Below are positions 46,333-56,902 of a stretch of DNA of 64,000 bases, piece after piece. The stretch is taken from NCBI GenBank assembly GCA_016900015.1, contig JACJJM010000009.1:1-64000 (forward strand), given 5' to 3'. Under the pieces are notes generated by a model, which was given only the letters and a program-made list of their open reading frames with translations, had not been told where the DNA came from and did not search any database. Made by a program: the position numbers and the translations under genes. Numbering within the stretch: the stretch's first letter is position 1; each line of letters opens with the position of its first letter. The stretch is from Phocaeicola coprophilus (GTDB lineage: Bacteria > Bacteroidota > Bacteroidia > Bacteroidales > Bacteroidaceae).

Positions 46333-47784
46333 TCAGCCCACGCTTCCCTCCAGCGAGATGGCCAGAAGCTTCTGGGCTTCAACGGCAAACTCCATCGGGA
46401 GCTTGTTGATGACTTCCTTGGCATAGCCGTTGACGATGAGGCCCACGGCATCTTCTGTCGGGATGCCGCGCTGGTTGCAGTAGAAGAGCTGGTCTTCCGA
46501 AATTTTGGAAGTCGTCGCTTCGTGTTCGACCACTGCCGTCTCGTTGTGGATGTCCATGTAGGGGAATGTGTGCGCGCCGCATTTGTCGCCCAGCAGCAGG
46601 GAGTCGCACTGGCTGTAGTTGCGTGCCCCGTCGGCCTTGGCCGCCACGCGCACCAGTCCGCGGTAGGAGTTCTGGCTGCGTCCGGCAGAGATACCCTTGC
46701 TGATGATGGTGCTTCGGGTGTTTCGTCCGAGGTGAATCATCTTCGTGCCCGTGTCGGCCTGCTGGAAGTGGTTCGTCACGGCGACGGAGTAGAATTCCGC
46801 CTGCGAGTTGTCGCCCGTGAGGATGCAGCTCGGGTATTTCCACGTGATGGCTGAGCCGGTCTCCACCTGTGTCCAGGAGAGTTTGCTGTCCACACCCTTG
46901 CAGTTGCCGCGTTTGGTCACGAAGTTGTAGACGCCTCCGCGGCCTTCGGCATCGCCGGGATACCAGTTTTGTACGGTGCTGTATTTCACTTCGGCACGGT
47001 CCATGACCACGATTTCCACGATGGCGGCGTGGAGCTGGTTCTCATCGCGCATCGGGGCTGTGCAACCTTCAAGGTAGGACACGTAGCTGTCATCGTCGGC
47101 CACGATGAGCGTGCGTTCGAACTGGCCGGTGCCTGAGGCGTTGATGCGGAAATAGGTCGACAGCTCCATCGGGCATCTCACGCCTTTGGGGATGTAAACG
47201 AACGAGCCGTCGGAGAATACGGCCGAGTTGAGCGCGGCAAAGAAGTTGTCACGATAGGGGACCACGGAGCCGAGGTATTTCCTCACCAGGTCGGGGTGTT
47301 CGCGCACTGCTTCGCTGATGGAGCAGAAGATGATGCCCTTCTCGATGAGTGCCTCCTTGTAGGTGGTCTTCACGGAGACGGAGTCCATCACGGCATCCAC
47401 GGCCACGCCGCTGAGTGCCATTTGCTCTTCCAGGGGAATGCCCAGCTTGTTGAACGTCTTCACGAGTTCGGGGTCGACTTCGTCCATGCTTTTGGGCCCT
47501 TCTTTTTTTGTCTTGGGGGCAGCGTAGTAGGAGATGGCCTGGAAGTCGATGTCGGGGATGTCCAGATGTGCCCAATGGGGCATTTCCAGGGTCTGCCAGT
47601 GGCGGAACGCGTTCAATCGGAACTCCAGCAGCCATTCCGGCTCGCCTTTTTTCTCGGAAATGAGCCGCACGATGTCCTCATTGAGTCCCCGCTCGATGAT
47701 TTCAGTGTGGATGTCGGTCGTGAAGCCATACTTGTACTTCTCGGCGGCCAATTCCTTCATCAGTTTATTTGGTTCGTCTTGCAT
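46333..47784 (-). CDS. sufB: Fe-S cluster assembly protein SufB
   Basis: The main scaffold subunit of SufBC2D, where nascent Fe-S clusters form. 483 residues, with [22 protein letters not shown] (first residues [11 protein letters not shown]), [40 protein letters not shown], and the C-terminal [21 protein letters not shown]. Length and motifs are standard. It lies 7 bases after cvpA, so suf expression is tied to the upstream translation genes. Confidence 0.97.
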   Translation of the reverse strand: MQDEPNKLMKELAAEKYKYGFTTDIHTEIIERGLNEDIVRLISEKKGEPEWLLEFRLNAFRHWQTLEMPHWAHLDIPDIDFQAISYYAAPKTKKEGPKSMDEVDPELVKTFNKLGIPLEEQMALSGVAVDAVMDSVSVKTTYKEALIEKGIIFCSISEAVREHPDLVRKYLGSVVPYRDNFFAALNSAVFSDGSFVYIPKGVRCPMELSTYFRINASGTGQFERTLIVADDDSYVSYLEGCTAPMRDENQLHAAIVEIVVMDRAEVKYSTVQNWYPGDAEGRGGVYNFVTKRGNCKGVDSKLSWTQVETGSAITWKYPSCILTGDNSQAEFYSVAVTNHFQQADTGTKMIHLGRNTRSTIISKGISAGRSQNSYRGLVRVAAKADGARNYSQCDSLLLGDKCGAHTFPYMDIHNETAVVEHEATTSKISEDQLFYCNQRGIPTEDAVGLIVNGYAKEVINKLPMEFAVEAQKLLAISLEGSVG

Positions 47785-47791
47785 AGTGTTT

Positions 47792-48292
47792 TTACTTGAT
47801 TAATTGTTCTGTTACTTCTTTGATGGCCGGGAAGAACATACCGGCTGTTTCTTCGACAGGATGGTAGAACACGGATTCCTGCTTGACTTGCTGTGAGAGG
47901 AGCTTTTCTTCCGGGTCGATGTATTCGATCACCTTGATGAGAATGCCGAGGAACAGCAGGTGGAGTGCTATTCCGGCGATGCCCCCCAACAGGCGGTTGA
48001 CAGCTCCCAGATGGATGATTTCCAAGGCGCGTGTCAGGGCGGTGCCTGCCAGCATCAGCAGTGCAGGAATGATGGCCCAGATGATGATGAATGAGATGAT
48101 TTGTGCCACGGAGACGGATGTGCCGATGTGGGGAGCTAGTTGTTCGCCCACCATGGTGTAGAGGGCGCGTGCCACCAGCAGTCCGGCCACCAGGCCGATG
48201 AGTGTGCAGGCTTGTTTGATGAAGCCTTTTGTCAGTCCTGAGACAAGTCCGATTCCCAATATGACCAAGATGAATATGTCGATTGCTGTCAT
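47792..48292 (-). CDS. CvpA family membrane protein
   Basis: 166 residues with four hydrophobic segments ([76 protein letters not shown]). The pattern and the [13 protein letters not shown] loop match CvpA, a protein first linked to colicin V production whose general function is unclear. It lies between infB and sufB, a conserved arrangement in Bacteroidales, and is probably co-transcribed with both. Confidence 0.9.
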   Translation of the reverse strand: MTAIDIFILVILGIGLVSGLTKGFIKQACTLIGLVAGLLVARALYTMVGEQLAPHIGTSVSVAQIISFIIIWAIIPALLMLAGTALTRALEIIHLGAVNRLLGGIAGIALHLLFLGILIKVIEYIDPEEKLLSQQVKQESVFYHPVEETAGMFFPAIKEVTEQLIK

Positions 48293-48316
48293 ATCTATTA
48301 AATCCTGTTTTTAAAC

Positions 48317-48366
48317 ACAATGTGCCAATCACACAAATCTGTTCGAATTGGTAATTGGCACATTGT
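48317..48366 (-). other. 13-bp inverted repeat between infB and cvpA
   Basis: ACAATGTGCCAAT (48317-48329) and ATTGGCACATTGT (48354-48366) are perfectly complementary. The 163-base gap is the longest among the rimP to sufB genes. No T run follows on the minus strand, so a processing or attenuation hairpin is more likely than a full terminator. Confidence 0.5.
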
Positions 48367-48455
48367 TATGGTGTCAAGAGATGCTGTGCGGGGAAGAGGC
48401 CGCGGGGAAGTTTGTTCCCGCTTGCGGCCGTGTGTCGCCCCGGCTGTTGTATCTC

Positions 48456-51401
48456 TTACAAAGTCTGTTTCACTTCCACTTCCTGGAAGGTCTCGATGAT
48501 GTCGCCCACTTTGATGTCGTTGTAGTTCGTCAGGCTGATACCGCATTCGAAGTTGACGGGCACCTCCTTCACGTCGTCCTTGAAACGTTTCAGGGCGTTG
48601 ATGGAGCCGGTGAAGATGACGATGCCGTCGCGTATCAACCGGGCTTTGTCTGTGCGTTTCACCTTGCCTTCACGTACCCAGGCTCCGGCTACAGTGCCGA
48701 CCTTGGTAATCTTGAAGACTTCGCGCACTTCGATGGTGGCGGTGACTTCTTCCTTCACTTTCGGTGCCAACATGCCTTCCATAGCTGCCTTCACGTCCTC
48801 GATCGCATCGTAGATGATGGAGTAGAGGCGGATGTCCACGCCGTCTTGCTCGGCCAGCTTGCGCGCTGATTGTGACGGGCGCACTTGGAAGCCGATGATG
48901 ATGGCGTCGGAGGCGGCAGCCAGGCTGACGTCGGATTCGGAGATTTGTCCCACAGCCTTGTGGATGACATTCACCTGGATTTGCTCGGTCGAGAGCTTGA
49001 TGAGCGAGTCGCTCAAGGCCTCGATGGAGCCGTCCACGTCGCCCTTGACGATGACGTTCAACTCGTGGAAGTCGCCCAGTGCCAAACGGCGGCCCACTTC
49101 GTCGAGCGTAAGCATCTTCTGTGCACGCAGACCTTGTTCGCGTTGCAGCTGCTCGCGTTTGTTGGCAATCTCTCGGGCCTCCTGCTCGGTCTCGATGACA
49201 TGGAATGTGTCTCCGGCCGTCGGTGCGCCGTTGAGTCCCAGGATAAGGGCCGGTTCGGATGGTCCGGCTTCCTTGATGCGTTGGTTGCGTTCGTTGAACA
49301 TGGCTTTTATCTTGCCATAATTGGTTCCGGCCAGGACGATGTCGCCCACTTTCAGTGTGCCGTTGGCCACAAGTACGGTTGCCACATAGCCACGTCCCTT
49401 GTCGAGTGTCGATTCGATGATGGAGCCTGTCGCGCGGCGGTTGGGATTGGCCTTCAAGTCGAGCAACTCGGCTTCGAGCAACACTTTTTCAAGCAGGTCG
49501 TTCACGCCGATGCCTTTTTTGGCCGAGATGTCTTGTGACTGGTATTTTCCTCCCCACTCTTCGACGAGAAAGTTCATGTTGGCCAGCTCTTCCTTGATTT
49601 TGTCAGGGTTGGCGGCCGGTTTATCAATCTTGTTGATGGCAAAGACGATGGGCACGCCGGCAGCCATGGCATGGTTGATGGCTTCTTTGGTCTGTGGCAT
49701 CACATTGTCGTCGGCTGCCACGATGATGATGGCGATGTCCGTCACTTTTGCACCGCGGGCACGCATGGCAGTGAAGGCCTCGTGTCCCGGAGTGTCGAGG
49801 AAGGTGATGCGGCGTCCGTCTTCGAGCTTCACGTTGTAGGCTCCGATGTGTTGCGTGATGCCGCCGGCTTCTCCTGCGATAACGTTTGATTTGCGGATGT
49901 AGTCGAGCAGTGAAGTCTTTCCGTGGTCGACATGGCCCATGACGGTTACGATGGGGGCACGCGGCACGAGGTCTTCGTCGCGGTCTTTTTCCTCCACGAC
50001 GGCTTGTGCCACTTCTGCACTCACGTATTCGGTCTGGAAGCCGAATTCTTCAGCTACAAGATTGATGGTTTCGGCGTCAAGGCGTTGGTTGATGGACACC
50101 ATGATGCCGACGCTCATGCAGGTTCCGATGACTTGTGTCACGGGGACGTTCATCATGTTTGCCAGTTCGTTGGCTGTCACAAACTCTGTCAGCTTCAATA
50201 CCTTGCTTTCTGCCATTTCCTGGTCTTCCAGTTCTTGCTGGCGGTTGATGGCGTTTTCACGCTTTTCTTTGCGGTATTTGGATGCTTTGGTCTTGCCCTT
50301 GTTGGTCAGGCGTGCCAGTGTTTCTTTCACTTGCTTGGCCACATCTTCGTCGCTCACTTCCGGTTTGGCGAATGATGTTTTCTTGTTTCGGTCGCGGTCT
50401 TTGCCATGGCGGTCTTTAGGCTTGTCTCCACCTTTGCCGCTGCGGGCTGACTGTTGCTCTACGGCATTGATGTCCACCTTTTCCTTGTTGATACGGCTAC
50501 GCTTTTTCTTTTTCTTGCCATCTTCGTCGGCTTCGCCTTTTTCGTTGCGGCTGGCCTTGTCGTCCACTTTGCGGATTTCCTTGATGATGGCATCCTTCAT
50601 CTGCTTTTTCTGTTCTTGGCGTAGCTTCTCTTTTTCCTCGCGTTCCTTCCGACGCTCTTCCTTCGACTTCTTCTTGGGGCGTGTCGATTGGTTCAGTGCG
50701 TCCAAGTCAATCTGGCCGATGACGTTAATCTTTGAGACAAACTCAGTCGGACGGATTTTGAATATGCTCTCGTCCTTCTGTTCCTCTTCTTTCTTTTCTT
50801 CCACGTTGTTGTTTTCAGTCACCTCTGTTGTTGTTTCTTGGGCAGGAACTTCTTCCTTTGGAAGAGTCGGAGTCGGTTGCGGTTCTGTGGCGACCGTTTC
50901 GTTTTTCAGTTCTGCGACCGGGGTCTTCTCTTCTTGTTTTGTTGGTTGAGGGGCAGGTTGTTGTTCCTCGCTTTGGGGGGGTATGTTTTTCTCTTCTTTG
51001 GGTGTTTCGGCGACGGGCGCGGGTTCCGGTTTCTTGCGTCGGTTCAGTGCGTCCAAATCTATTTTCCCTACGGGCTTGAATTTCGGGCGTGCGTCTTCCG
51101 GGATGACAGTCTTGATGACATCATCCTTCGCCTTGGATTCTTTCTTTGTCTCGTCGAAGTCGTTGATGGAGATGGAAGTCCGGTTGCGCTCTTTGTTCTG
51201 CCTTTCCTGGCTGAACTTTTCGGATTCGATGCGCAGATTCTTGTCCTTGCGGAATTCCTTTACCAGCAAGTCGTATTGCTCTTCGGTGATTTGGGTATTG
51301 GGGTTTGCCGTAATCTCAAACCCCTTCTTCTGCAAGAACTCAACGACAGTCGTCAGTCCTACGTTTAAATCTCTTGTTACTTTATTTAGTCTTATAGTCA
51401 T
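48456..51401 (-). CDS. infB: Translation initiation factor IF-2
   Basis: GTPase that places initiator tRNA on the 30S subunit. 981 residues. The N-terminal 400 residues are a charged, low-complexity region with two related blocks, [19 protein letters not shown] and [19 protein letters not shown]. The G domain starts at about residue 480 with [20 protein letters not shown] (G1), DTPGHEAF (G3) and FAINKIDKP (G4). Domains II-IV follow and the protein ends [10 protein letters not shown]. The extended N-terminus is usual for the phylum. It lies 9 bases after nusA. Confidence 0.98.
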   Translation of the reverse strand: MTIRLNKVTRDLNVGLTTVVEFLQKKGFEITANPNTQITEEQYDLLVKEFRKDKNLRIESEKFSQERQNKERNRTSISINDFDETKKESKAKDDVIKTVIPEDARPKFKPVGKIDLDALNRRKKPEPAPVAETPKEEKNIPPQSEEQQPAPQPTKQEEKTPVAELKNETVATEPQPTPTLPKEEVPAQETTTEVTENNNVEEKKEEEQKDESIFKIRPTEFVSKINVIGQIDLDALNQSTRPKKKSKEERRKEREEKEKLRQEQKKQMKDAIIKEIRKVDDKASRNEKGEADEDGKKKKKRSRINKEKVDINAVEQQSARSGKGGDKPKDRHGKDRDRNKKTSFAKPEVSDEDVAKQVKETLARLTNKGKTKASKYRKEKRENAINRQQELEDQEMAESKVLKLTEFVTANELANMMNVPVTQVIGTCMSVGIMVSINQRLDAETINLVAEEFGFQTEYVSAEVAQAVVEEKDRDEDLVPRAPIVTVMGHVDHGKTSLLDYIRKSNVIAGEAGGITQHIGAYNVKLEDGRRITFLDTPGHEAFTAMRARGAKVTDIAIIIVAADDNVMPQTKEAINHAMAAGVPIVFAINKIDKPAANPDKIKEELANMNFLVEEWGGKYQSQDISAKKGIGVNDLLEKVLLEAELLDLKANPNRRATGSIIESTLDKGRGYVATVLVANGTLKVGDIVLAGTNYGKIKAMFNERNQRIKEAGPSEPALILGLNGAPTAGDTFHVIETEQEAREIANKREQLQREQGLRAQKMLTLDEVGRRLALGDFHELNVIVKGDVDGSIEALSDSLIKLSTEQIQVNVIHKAVGQISESDVSLAAASDAIIIGFQVRPSQSARKLAEQDGVDIRLYSIIYDAIEDVKAAMEGMLAPKVKEEVTATIEVREVFKITKVGTVAGAWVREGKVKRTDKARLIRDGIVIFTGSINALKRFKDDVKEVPVNFECGISLTNYNDIKVGDIIETFQEVEVKQTL

Positions 51402-51410
51402 ACGTTTTTA

Positions 51411-52667
51411 TTAATCCTCAAATTCTGCCTTTAAAATTCTCAAAACATCGTCCACCGTGTTTTCTTCCAGGTCGGCTTTCTCAATCAGCATTTCGCGTGG
51501 AGCATTGAGCACGCCTTTGGCCGTGTCGATGCCGATACCCTTGATGGCGTTGATGACCCATTCGTCGATTTCGTCCTTGAATTCATCAAGGTAAATGTCT
51601 TCGTCTTCGGGGGTGTCGTCCAATTCGCGGTAGACGTCAATCGTATATTCGGTAAGCATGCTGGCAAGTTTGATGTTCATGCCGCCTTTACCGATTGCCA
51701 AAGAAACCTCCTCCGGCTTGAGGAACACTTCTGCTTTCTTGTTCTCCTCGTCCAGACGGATGGACGATACGGTTGCCGGACTCAATGCGCGTTGGATGAA
51801 GAGCGAGATGTTTGACGTGTAGTTGATGACGTCGATGTTCTCATTGCGCAGCTCGCGCACGATGCCGTGGATACGCGAACCCTTCACGCCGACGCAGGCG
51901 CCTACGGGGTCGATGCGGTCGTCATAGGATTCGACGGCGATTTTGGCGCGTTCGCCGGGGATGCGGGCAATGCGCTTGATGGTGATGAGTCCGTCGTTGA
52001 TTTCGGGCACTTCCATCTCGAACAAGCGTTGCAAGAACACAGGCGAGGTGCGGCTCAGGATGATTTTCGGGTTGTTGTTCGTGTTGTCCACCCGGGCCAC
52101 CACGGCACGCACGGTTTCTCCTTTGCGGTAGAAGTCGCTGGGGATTTGCTCGCTTTTGGGCAGCAGCAACTCGTTGCCCTCGTCGTCGAGCAGCAGCATC
52201 TCTTTCTTCCATATCTGGTAGACCTCTGCGTTGACCACTTGGCCCACCTTATCTATATATTTATTGTACAGGCTGTCTTTCTCCAGTTCCAGAATCTTGG
52301 AAGCCAGTGTCTGGCGCAAGTTCAGGATGGCACGTCGGCCGAAGTTGGCGAAGATGACTTCGTCCGTCACTTCCTCGCCGATCTCGTAGGAAGCATCGAT
52401 TTTGCGAGCCTCGGTAAGCGAGATTTGCATGTTGGGGTTGGTCAGGTCCTCGTCGGCGACCACTTCGCGGTTGCGCCAGATTTCGAAGTCACCCTTGTCG
52501 GGGTTTACAATCACGTCATAGTTCTCATCTGTGCCAAACATTTTGGCAATCACGCTGCGGAAGCTTTCTTCCAGGACGCTTACCATCGTGGTGCGGTCGA
52601 TGTTCTTCAGTTCCTTGAACTCCGCAAATGTATCAATCAAGCTGATTGTTTCCTCTTTCTTGGCCAT
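51411..52667 (-). CDS. nusA: Transcription termination/antitermination factor NusA
   Basis: RNA polymerase-binding factor acting in pausing, termination and antitermination. 418 residues: the N-terminal domain (TMVSVLEESFRSVIAKMFGT), an S1 domain (VNAEVYQIWKKEMLL), and two KH domains with ACVGVKGSRIHGIVRELRNE and LAIGKGGMNIKLASML. The acidic C-terminal repeats of enterobacterial NusA are largely absent, which is normal here. It lies between rimP and infB in the ancient rimP-nusA-infB order. Confidence 0.97.
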   Translation of the reverse strand: MAKKEETISLIDTFAEFKELKNIDRTTMVSVLEESFRSVIAKMFGTDENYDVIVNPDKGDFEIWRNREVVADEDLTNPNMQISLTEARKIDASYEIGEEVTDEVIFANFGRRAILNLRQTLASKILELEKDSLYNKYIDKVGQVVNAEVYQIWKKEMLLLDDEGNELLLPKSEQIPSDFYRKGETVRAVVARVDNTNNNPKIILSRTSPVFLQRLFEMEVPEINDGLITIKRIARIPGERAKIAVESYDDRIDPVGACVGVKGSRIHGIVRELRNENIDVINYTSNISLFIQRALSPATVSSIRLDEENKKAEVFLKPEEVSLAIGKGGMNIKLASMLTEYTIDVYRELDDTPEDEDIYLDEFKDEIDEWVINAIKGIGIDTAKGVLNAPREMLIEKADLEENTVDDVLRILKAEFED

Positions 52668-52682
52668 ATATATCCTTGTGTT

Positions 52683-53150
52683 TTATTTAAAACTAATTAA
52701 GTATTTCGTGTATTTTACATCTTCATAGGTGAATGCGCGGTCTTCCTCCACGACCTTGGGACGCTTGGAGCCTTCCACCTTGATGCGTCGGGGCACAGTC
52801 AGCACGAAGCCCTGTTCGTCGGCGTCCTTCAGCACGCCGCACAGCTTTTCGCCTTCGCGTGTGAGCGTCTCCACCTCCATGCCGATGTGGTTGATGTATT
52901 GTTGGAGCACTTTGAAGGGTTGCCCGATGCCCGCCGAGCCCACTTCGAGCTCGAAGTCTTCTTCTTCACGGTTTAGCCGCGACTCGATGAAGCGGCTCAG
53001 TTCCACACAGTCTTCGATCCACACGCCTTCGGCATGGTCGATTTCCACTACGATTTTGTCATCCGGGCTCACGGTCACTTCGACCAGAAAGTAGTCTTTT
53101 CCTTCGAGCCACTCTTCCACGATGTTCTGAACAACGTTTCTGTCAATCAT
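52683..53150 (-). CDS. rimP: Ribosome maturation factor RimP
   Basis: Required for 30S subunit maturation. 155 residues with the N-terminal alpha/beta domain (VVQNIVEEWLEGKDYFLVEV), the family signature ELEVGSAGIGQPFKVLQQY (replacing the usual VSSPGLDRPL), and a C-terminal SH3-like domain. It is the first gene of the long operon, with an excellent promoter at 53222-53253. It lies 15 bases before nusA. Confidence 0.94.
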   Translation of the reverse strand: MIDRNVVQNIVEEWLEGKDYFLVEVTVSPDDKIVVEIDHAEGVWIEDCVELSRFIESRLNREEEDFELEVGSAGIGQPFKVLQQYINHIGMEVETLTREGEKLCGVLKDADEQGFVLTVPRRIKVEGSKRPKVVEEDRAFTYEDVKYTKYLISFK

Positions 53151-53221
53151 TCAATTCTCTTTTTTAGCAATAAAAAAGGAGCTTTCATCAAGCCCCTCAC
53201 GTCTTCATCTTTATCCGTTTG

Positions 53222-53253
53222 CAAAGATAGGTATAAAAGCCGCGGTTTCCAAA
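53222..53253 (-). promoter_or_regulatory. Promoter of the rimP-nusA-infB-cvpA-suf operon
   Basis: On the minus strand TTTG (53250-53253), a 20-base spacer and TATCTTTG (53222-53229) exactly fit the consensus. It lies 72 bases upstream of rimP. The remaining 53254-53484 sequence shows no gene. Confidence 0.9.
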
Positions 53254-53484
53254 GGTTTACGAAATATTATTTGTAATTTATCCACTTTTTCACAAAGTGA
53301 TGGCCGAAGGGCGGGGTGCTGGAAGGCGGATGGCTTGTGTGTCCGGCTTGGGAGCGTGCATCGGAGAGGCTGGCCGGGATGCACGGTCCGTGCCGGAGCT
53401 GTCCGGAAAAGATTCCCGGCATGGTAAGCACGACAGCACAAACGTGCTTGCATGCCGGGAATAAACAGGGCCTGTATCGGATAG

Positions 53485-53727
53485 TCAGTCCTTCCCTTTG
53501 CAGATGCGGCCGCTGCTTCCGTTCCCCAACAGGATGTAGAGCAATGCGCCGGGAATGTGCAGACAGACGATGATAATGGCCCATGTCCATTTCTGACTCG
53601 TGCTCAACGTCTTATCCTGATAGACCAGCATGAGTGTGTAAATGACGAAGGAAACGCCGGCGGCTATAACCAACCAGACAATCCATGTGAATAAAGAGTA
53701 CGCGAATGAGTCAGTAAGCAGATTCAT
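53485..53727 (-). CDS. Small membrane protein with PLDc_N domain
   Basis: 80 residues from ATG 53727 (MNLLTDSFAYSLFTWIVWLV). Two hydrophobic segments are separated by a short loop with SQKWTWAIIIVCLHIPGALL YILLG, the pattern of the PLDc_N (phospholipase D nuclease N-terminal, membrane) family. A free-standing copy without the PLD catalytic part is common in Bacteroidota. An in-frame ATG at 53799 exists but its extra residues look non-coding. Function unknown. Confidence 0.8.
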   Translation of the reverse strand: MNLLTDSFAYSLFTWIVWLVIAAGVSFVIYTLMLVYQDKTLSTSQKWTWAIIIVCLHIPGALLYILLGNGSSGRICKGKD

Positions 53728-54310
53728 AAGGATAAAATGGGGGAGATTTGATATGAGAGTACAGAGGTTAGTATGTGGCAATCCTGGTGGTATAACCATC
53801 TTCTATAGCCGTAGAGCCGATTTTAAAGTTAAAGCCGGCATCCAGATATTTTGGGAGGACGTCATGCATCACTTAGGTAATAAACAGGTAATTTCATACT
53901 ACACTTTTTAATAAATCATTCAATCCTTTGATAAACTCGTGGTCGAGAATCGATTCTCTCTACTAATTAGTATATATAAATATAAGGATTATCAGCCACT
54001 TATGCAAGAGGCAGATGGTGTCTGCGGCTTCGGCAGGCAGCCTTGTTTGCCGAGGCTATCAAAACATTTTCATGGGAAGCAGTCGGTGAAATGAGGACAA
54101 AGGATGGCGTTTCCCTAGGATGAATTTGCAGGTATGTTATTGTCTTCCTCCCTTTTCTTTAACGGCGTTGGAAGTCTTATGGCAGAGCGATGTGCAAGCC
54201 TGTTCCTATTTGTAAATAGAAAGAAACAAAGCCTACAAAGAGAGTGGAAAGGATGAAAGATTTTTATACAGGATTAATATAAGTTAAAAGTCGGAGCTTG
54301 ATGTGCCTTC
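53728..54310. other. Gene-free region
   Basis: About 580 bases of AT-rich sequence with no open frame that looks coding on either strand and no strong hairpin or recognised repeat. No member of the 22-bp family is present. I see nothing else to report. Confidence 0.5.
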
Positions 54311-54607
54311 TTACAGAAGTTGTCGAAGTCCGATGACGACATACGTCAACGTGTAGCCCAGGCAGGACAGAATCAGGATGACGAGACAGGCACAGTGGTT
54401 TCGTGAAAGTTGCCGACGGTCAGCTTTCAGTTTTTTGAACGTGTAGCTTGCGCTCAGGAGGGCTCCTGCGACGAGGAGGGCATAGATGATGGTGCCCACG
54501 ATGCTGAAGATGACGGATTGGTTTTGAAGGATGTTGGTTAAGAAGAAAATCCAAAGCAGGCTTTCCAGCCATGCCTGGCGGATATTTGATTGGGCGATGC
54601 TTGTCAT
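54311..54607 (-). CDS. Small hypothetical membrane protein
   Basis: 98 residues from ATG 54607 (MTSIAQSNIRQAWLESLLWI), with three hydrophobic segments (LESLLWIFFLTNIL, VIFSIVGTIIYALLVAGALL, CLVILILSCLGYTLTYVVIG) and a basic loop FKKLKADRRQLSRNH. I do not recognise a family. The start is supported by a promoter immediately upstream on the same strand: TACATTTG (54634-54641) and CTTG (54662-54665) with a 20-base spacer. The upstream extension of the frame to 54724 is therefore probably not translated. Confidence 0.65.
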   Translation of the reverse strand: MTSIAQSNIRQAWLESLLWIFFLTNILQNQSVIFSIVGTIIYALLVAGALLSASYTFKKLKADRRQLSRNHCACLVILILSCLGYTLTYVVIGLRQLL

Positions 54608-54633
54608 GCTTACGTGTGTTTTTTTGAGTAAGG

Positions 54634-54665
54634 CAAATGTAAGGAGATTCGAGGAAGGAAGCAAG
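54634..54665 (-). promoter_or_regulatory. Promoter of the small membrane protein gene
   Basis: TACATTTG at 54634-54641, a 20-base spacer and CTTG at 54662-54665, on the minus strand, 27 bases before ATG 54607. Confidence 0.7.
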
Positions 54666-54884
54666 TTGAAGTAAGTTTTTTTTAAGCATGTCAAGAATCG
54701 GGACGAAATCTGTGTCCGGACCATGTTTTCTTGTATGGTTGCTGGGCAGGTCTTGAGGTGTGGCCTTCAGATTTTGGTTTTGCTTGGGGCTGAAATGAAA
54801 AAGATGAACAGGGAGTCGATGGTTTCCGCCCCGTGTCCTTCGTCATAGAAAGACCGTCGTGCGCCGAGTTAACTCCGCGCAAGT

Positions 54885-54957
54885 CTACCCTCCTTTCCGT
54901 CCGACCACGGATAGGAGTCGGCACACGGGCGGAATACTATCCGTGGCCGGACGGAGA
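54885..54957. repeat. 22-bp-type repeat, locus 7 of 8
   Basis: One full core TACCCTCCTTTCCGTCCG (from 54887) followed by an inverted pair CCGTCCGACCACGGATAG (54897-54914) and CTATCCGTGGCCGGACGG (54938-54955), 17 of 18 matched. It lies in the 54608-55149 gap, which holds no gene. Confidence 0.7.
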
Positions 54958-55149
54958 GAATAGGAGATAATTCCAAAATGCAATGCGTTGATTTATATTA
55001 AGATGTGGCGTTTGCTGACAGGGGCTGTCCATGCTCTCTGCCGGCCTCGTCTGCCATCCGGTTTCTTTATTTTGGGACAATGGAAAAATATTGTCACTGC
55101 AATGCGGCAAAGGGCGGGCAGACTCCGCCCTTCCCCACATGCAGTTTTT

Positions 55150-56847
55150 TCATTTTGTAGCGACAGCCTTTGCCGTGACGCTGTCGGCCGGGGCAGACAG
55201 TATTTTCCGGTATTCGGTCGGGGAGGTCAGGATGCTGACAGCCTTGTCCACGTCGTTGTCGTCCTTGAGTTGCTGGATGATGGCACCGCGCTGGTAGTAG
55301 TAGCGTGTGACGATTTCGTTGGCGATGAGCATCTTGATGTCCTTGGCGAAGTGGTCGAGGTCACGGTCGAGGTTGTGGGTGAGCTTCTTTTCCAAGGCTT
55401 CAAACTCAGCCTTGGCGTCGTCGGTGTATCCTTCCACGTCGGCTATCTCCTTGAGTGCCTTGAGTGCCTTTTCGCTCTCGCGGTCATACTTGAAGTCGGC
55501 TTTCTTCACGCGGGCTTTGAAGTCGGCGTAGTCCGCGTCGGTCACTTCGAAGTCTTCGGGTGACGGGATGGTGGGATGTGCGAGGCAGTAGTCCGTGGCA
55601 TAGTCGAAGAGCACGTCGTCGTTGGCCAGGTAGAAGAGCATCGTGGGCAGTTTGGGGTCTTCCACTGTCACGTCGGGCGTCACGCCTCCACCATCGCGCA
55701 CGGGGCGTCCACCGGCTGTGTGAAACACGTGGGTCAGGCTGTCGGGGATGCGCTCTGCCTTGCCGTCGGCCGTGCGTTGCTGGTAGTTGATGGCCTGTAC
55801 GCAGCGTCCGCTGGGGATGTAGTATTTCGAGGTGGTCACTTTCAGGCTTCCGCCGTAGGGCAAGTCGCGGATGACTTGTACGAGGCCTTTGCCGAAGGTG
55901 CGTTCGCCGATGATGACAGCACGGTCGAGGTCTTGCAGCGAGCCGGCCACGATTTCAGAGGCTGAGGCTGAATTTTCATTGACCAGGACGGCGATGGGGA
56001 TGTCGAGGTCGAGCGGTTCTTTGCCGGTCTTGCTGACAGAGGATGCCTGTTTGAGCTTGCCTTTGGTCGACACGACTTCTGTACCTTTGGGGATGAACAT
56101 GCTGAGCAGGTCGACTGCCTCGTTCATCAGTCCGCCGGGATTGCCGCGCAGGTCGAGCACGAGGGCGCGGGCTCCTTGTTCTTTCAGTTCGATGAAGGCC
56201 CGGCGCACGTCACGCGAACATCCGTCGAAGAAACTGCTGAGCACGATGTAGCCTACATGGCCCTTCAGCATGCCGTAGTAGGGGACGGCAGGTGTCTGCA
56301 CATTCTCGCGTGTCACTTTGACGGTCTGTGGTTCGGCCAGTCCGGGACGTTCGTATTTCAGCATGAAGCTGGTGCCCGGTTCGCCGCGCAGGCGGTCGCT
56401 CACCTGCTGGGTGGTCATTCCGGTGAGGTCTTCTCCGTCGATTTCCAGGAGGACGTCGCCCGGCTTCAGGCCGGCTTTCTGTGCGGCCATGCCTTCATAG
56501 GGGGCGTCGATGACGACGTGGTTTTTCCCCTTGTGGAATCGGATGATGGAGCCGATGCCGGCAAACTTTCCGGTGGTCATCATCTTGAGTTCCTCGTTTT
56601 TGCTTTCGGGGTAGTAGACGGTGTAGGGGTCGAGTTGGGAGAGCATGTAGTTAATGCCCGCTTCGATGGACTTTTCCGGGTCGACAGTGTCCACATAGCA
56701 GATGTCGAGTTCGCGGAACACGGAGTTGAAGATGTTCAGGTTCTTGGAGATTTCGAAGTTGCGCGTGTCGCGCTTGAATCCGAAAAACGTGCCCACGGCG
56801 ATGAGAAGTCCGCACAGCACAAGCAGTTTCCGATGGGTCAGTTTCAT
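55150..56847 (-). CDS. S41 (CtpA-type) C-terminal processing peptidase
   Basis: A 565-residue periplasmic serine protease anchored or exported by an N-terminal hydrophobic segment (LLVLCGLLIAVGTFFGF). A PDZ domain with AAQKAGLKPGDVLLEIDGED lies at about 90-180. The S41 core has the catalytic Ser in NENSASASEIVAG and Lys in IIGERTFGKGLVQ, and the substrate-site GNPGGLMNEAVDLLSMF. A long C-terminal helical region (about 430-550) follows. CtpA proteases trim C-termini of envelope proteins. It is probably co-transcribed with the downstream-reading adenosine kinase gene 55 bases upstream. Confidence 0.95.
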   Translation of the reverse strand: MKLTHRKLLVLCGLLIAVGTFFGFKRDTRNFEISKNLNIFNSVFRELDICYVDTVDPEKSIEAGINYMLSQLDPYTVYYPESKNEELKMMTTGKFAGIGSIIRFHKGKNHVVIDAPYEGMAAQKAGLKPGDVLLEIDGEDLTGMTTQQVSDRLRGEPGTSFMLKYERPGLAEPQTVKVTRENVQTPAVPYYGMLKGHVGYIVLSSFFDGCSRDVRRAFIELKEQGARALVLDLRGNPGGLMNEAVDLLSMFIPKGTEVVSTKGKLKQASSVSKTGKEPLDLDIPIAVLVNENSASASEIVAGSLQDLDRAVIIGERTFGKGLVQVIRDLPYGGSLKVTTSKYYIPSGRCVQAINYQQRTADGKAERIPDSLTHVFHTAGGRPVRDGGGVTPDVTVEDPKLPTMLFYLANDDVLFDYATDYCLAHPTIPSPEDFEVTDADYADFKARVKKADFKYDRESEKALKALKEIADVEGYTDDAKAEFEALEKKLTHNLDRDLDHFAKDIKMLIANEIVTRYYYQRGAIIQQLKDDNDVDKAVSILTSPTEYRKILSAPADSVTAKAVATK

Positions 56848-56902
56848 ACTAGAAGGTTTTGTTTCGATGTAGATACGGCTACAAATGTAGGGCTGATGTG
56901 TC

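Noticed and set aside
48298-48546. Possible small gene between infB and cvpA
   Set aside because: The frame overlaps the 3' end of infB and a hairpin, with no start signal; infB is complete without it.
53642-53911. Plus-strand frame opposite the PLDc_N gene
   Set aside because: The first part is complementary to the PLDc_N coding sequence and the remainder is AT-rich intergenic DNA.
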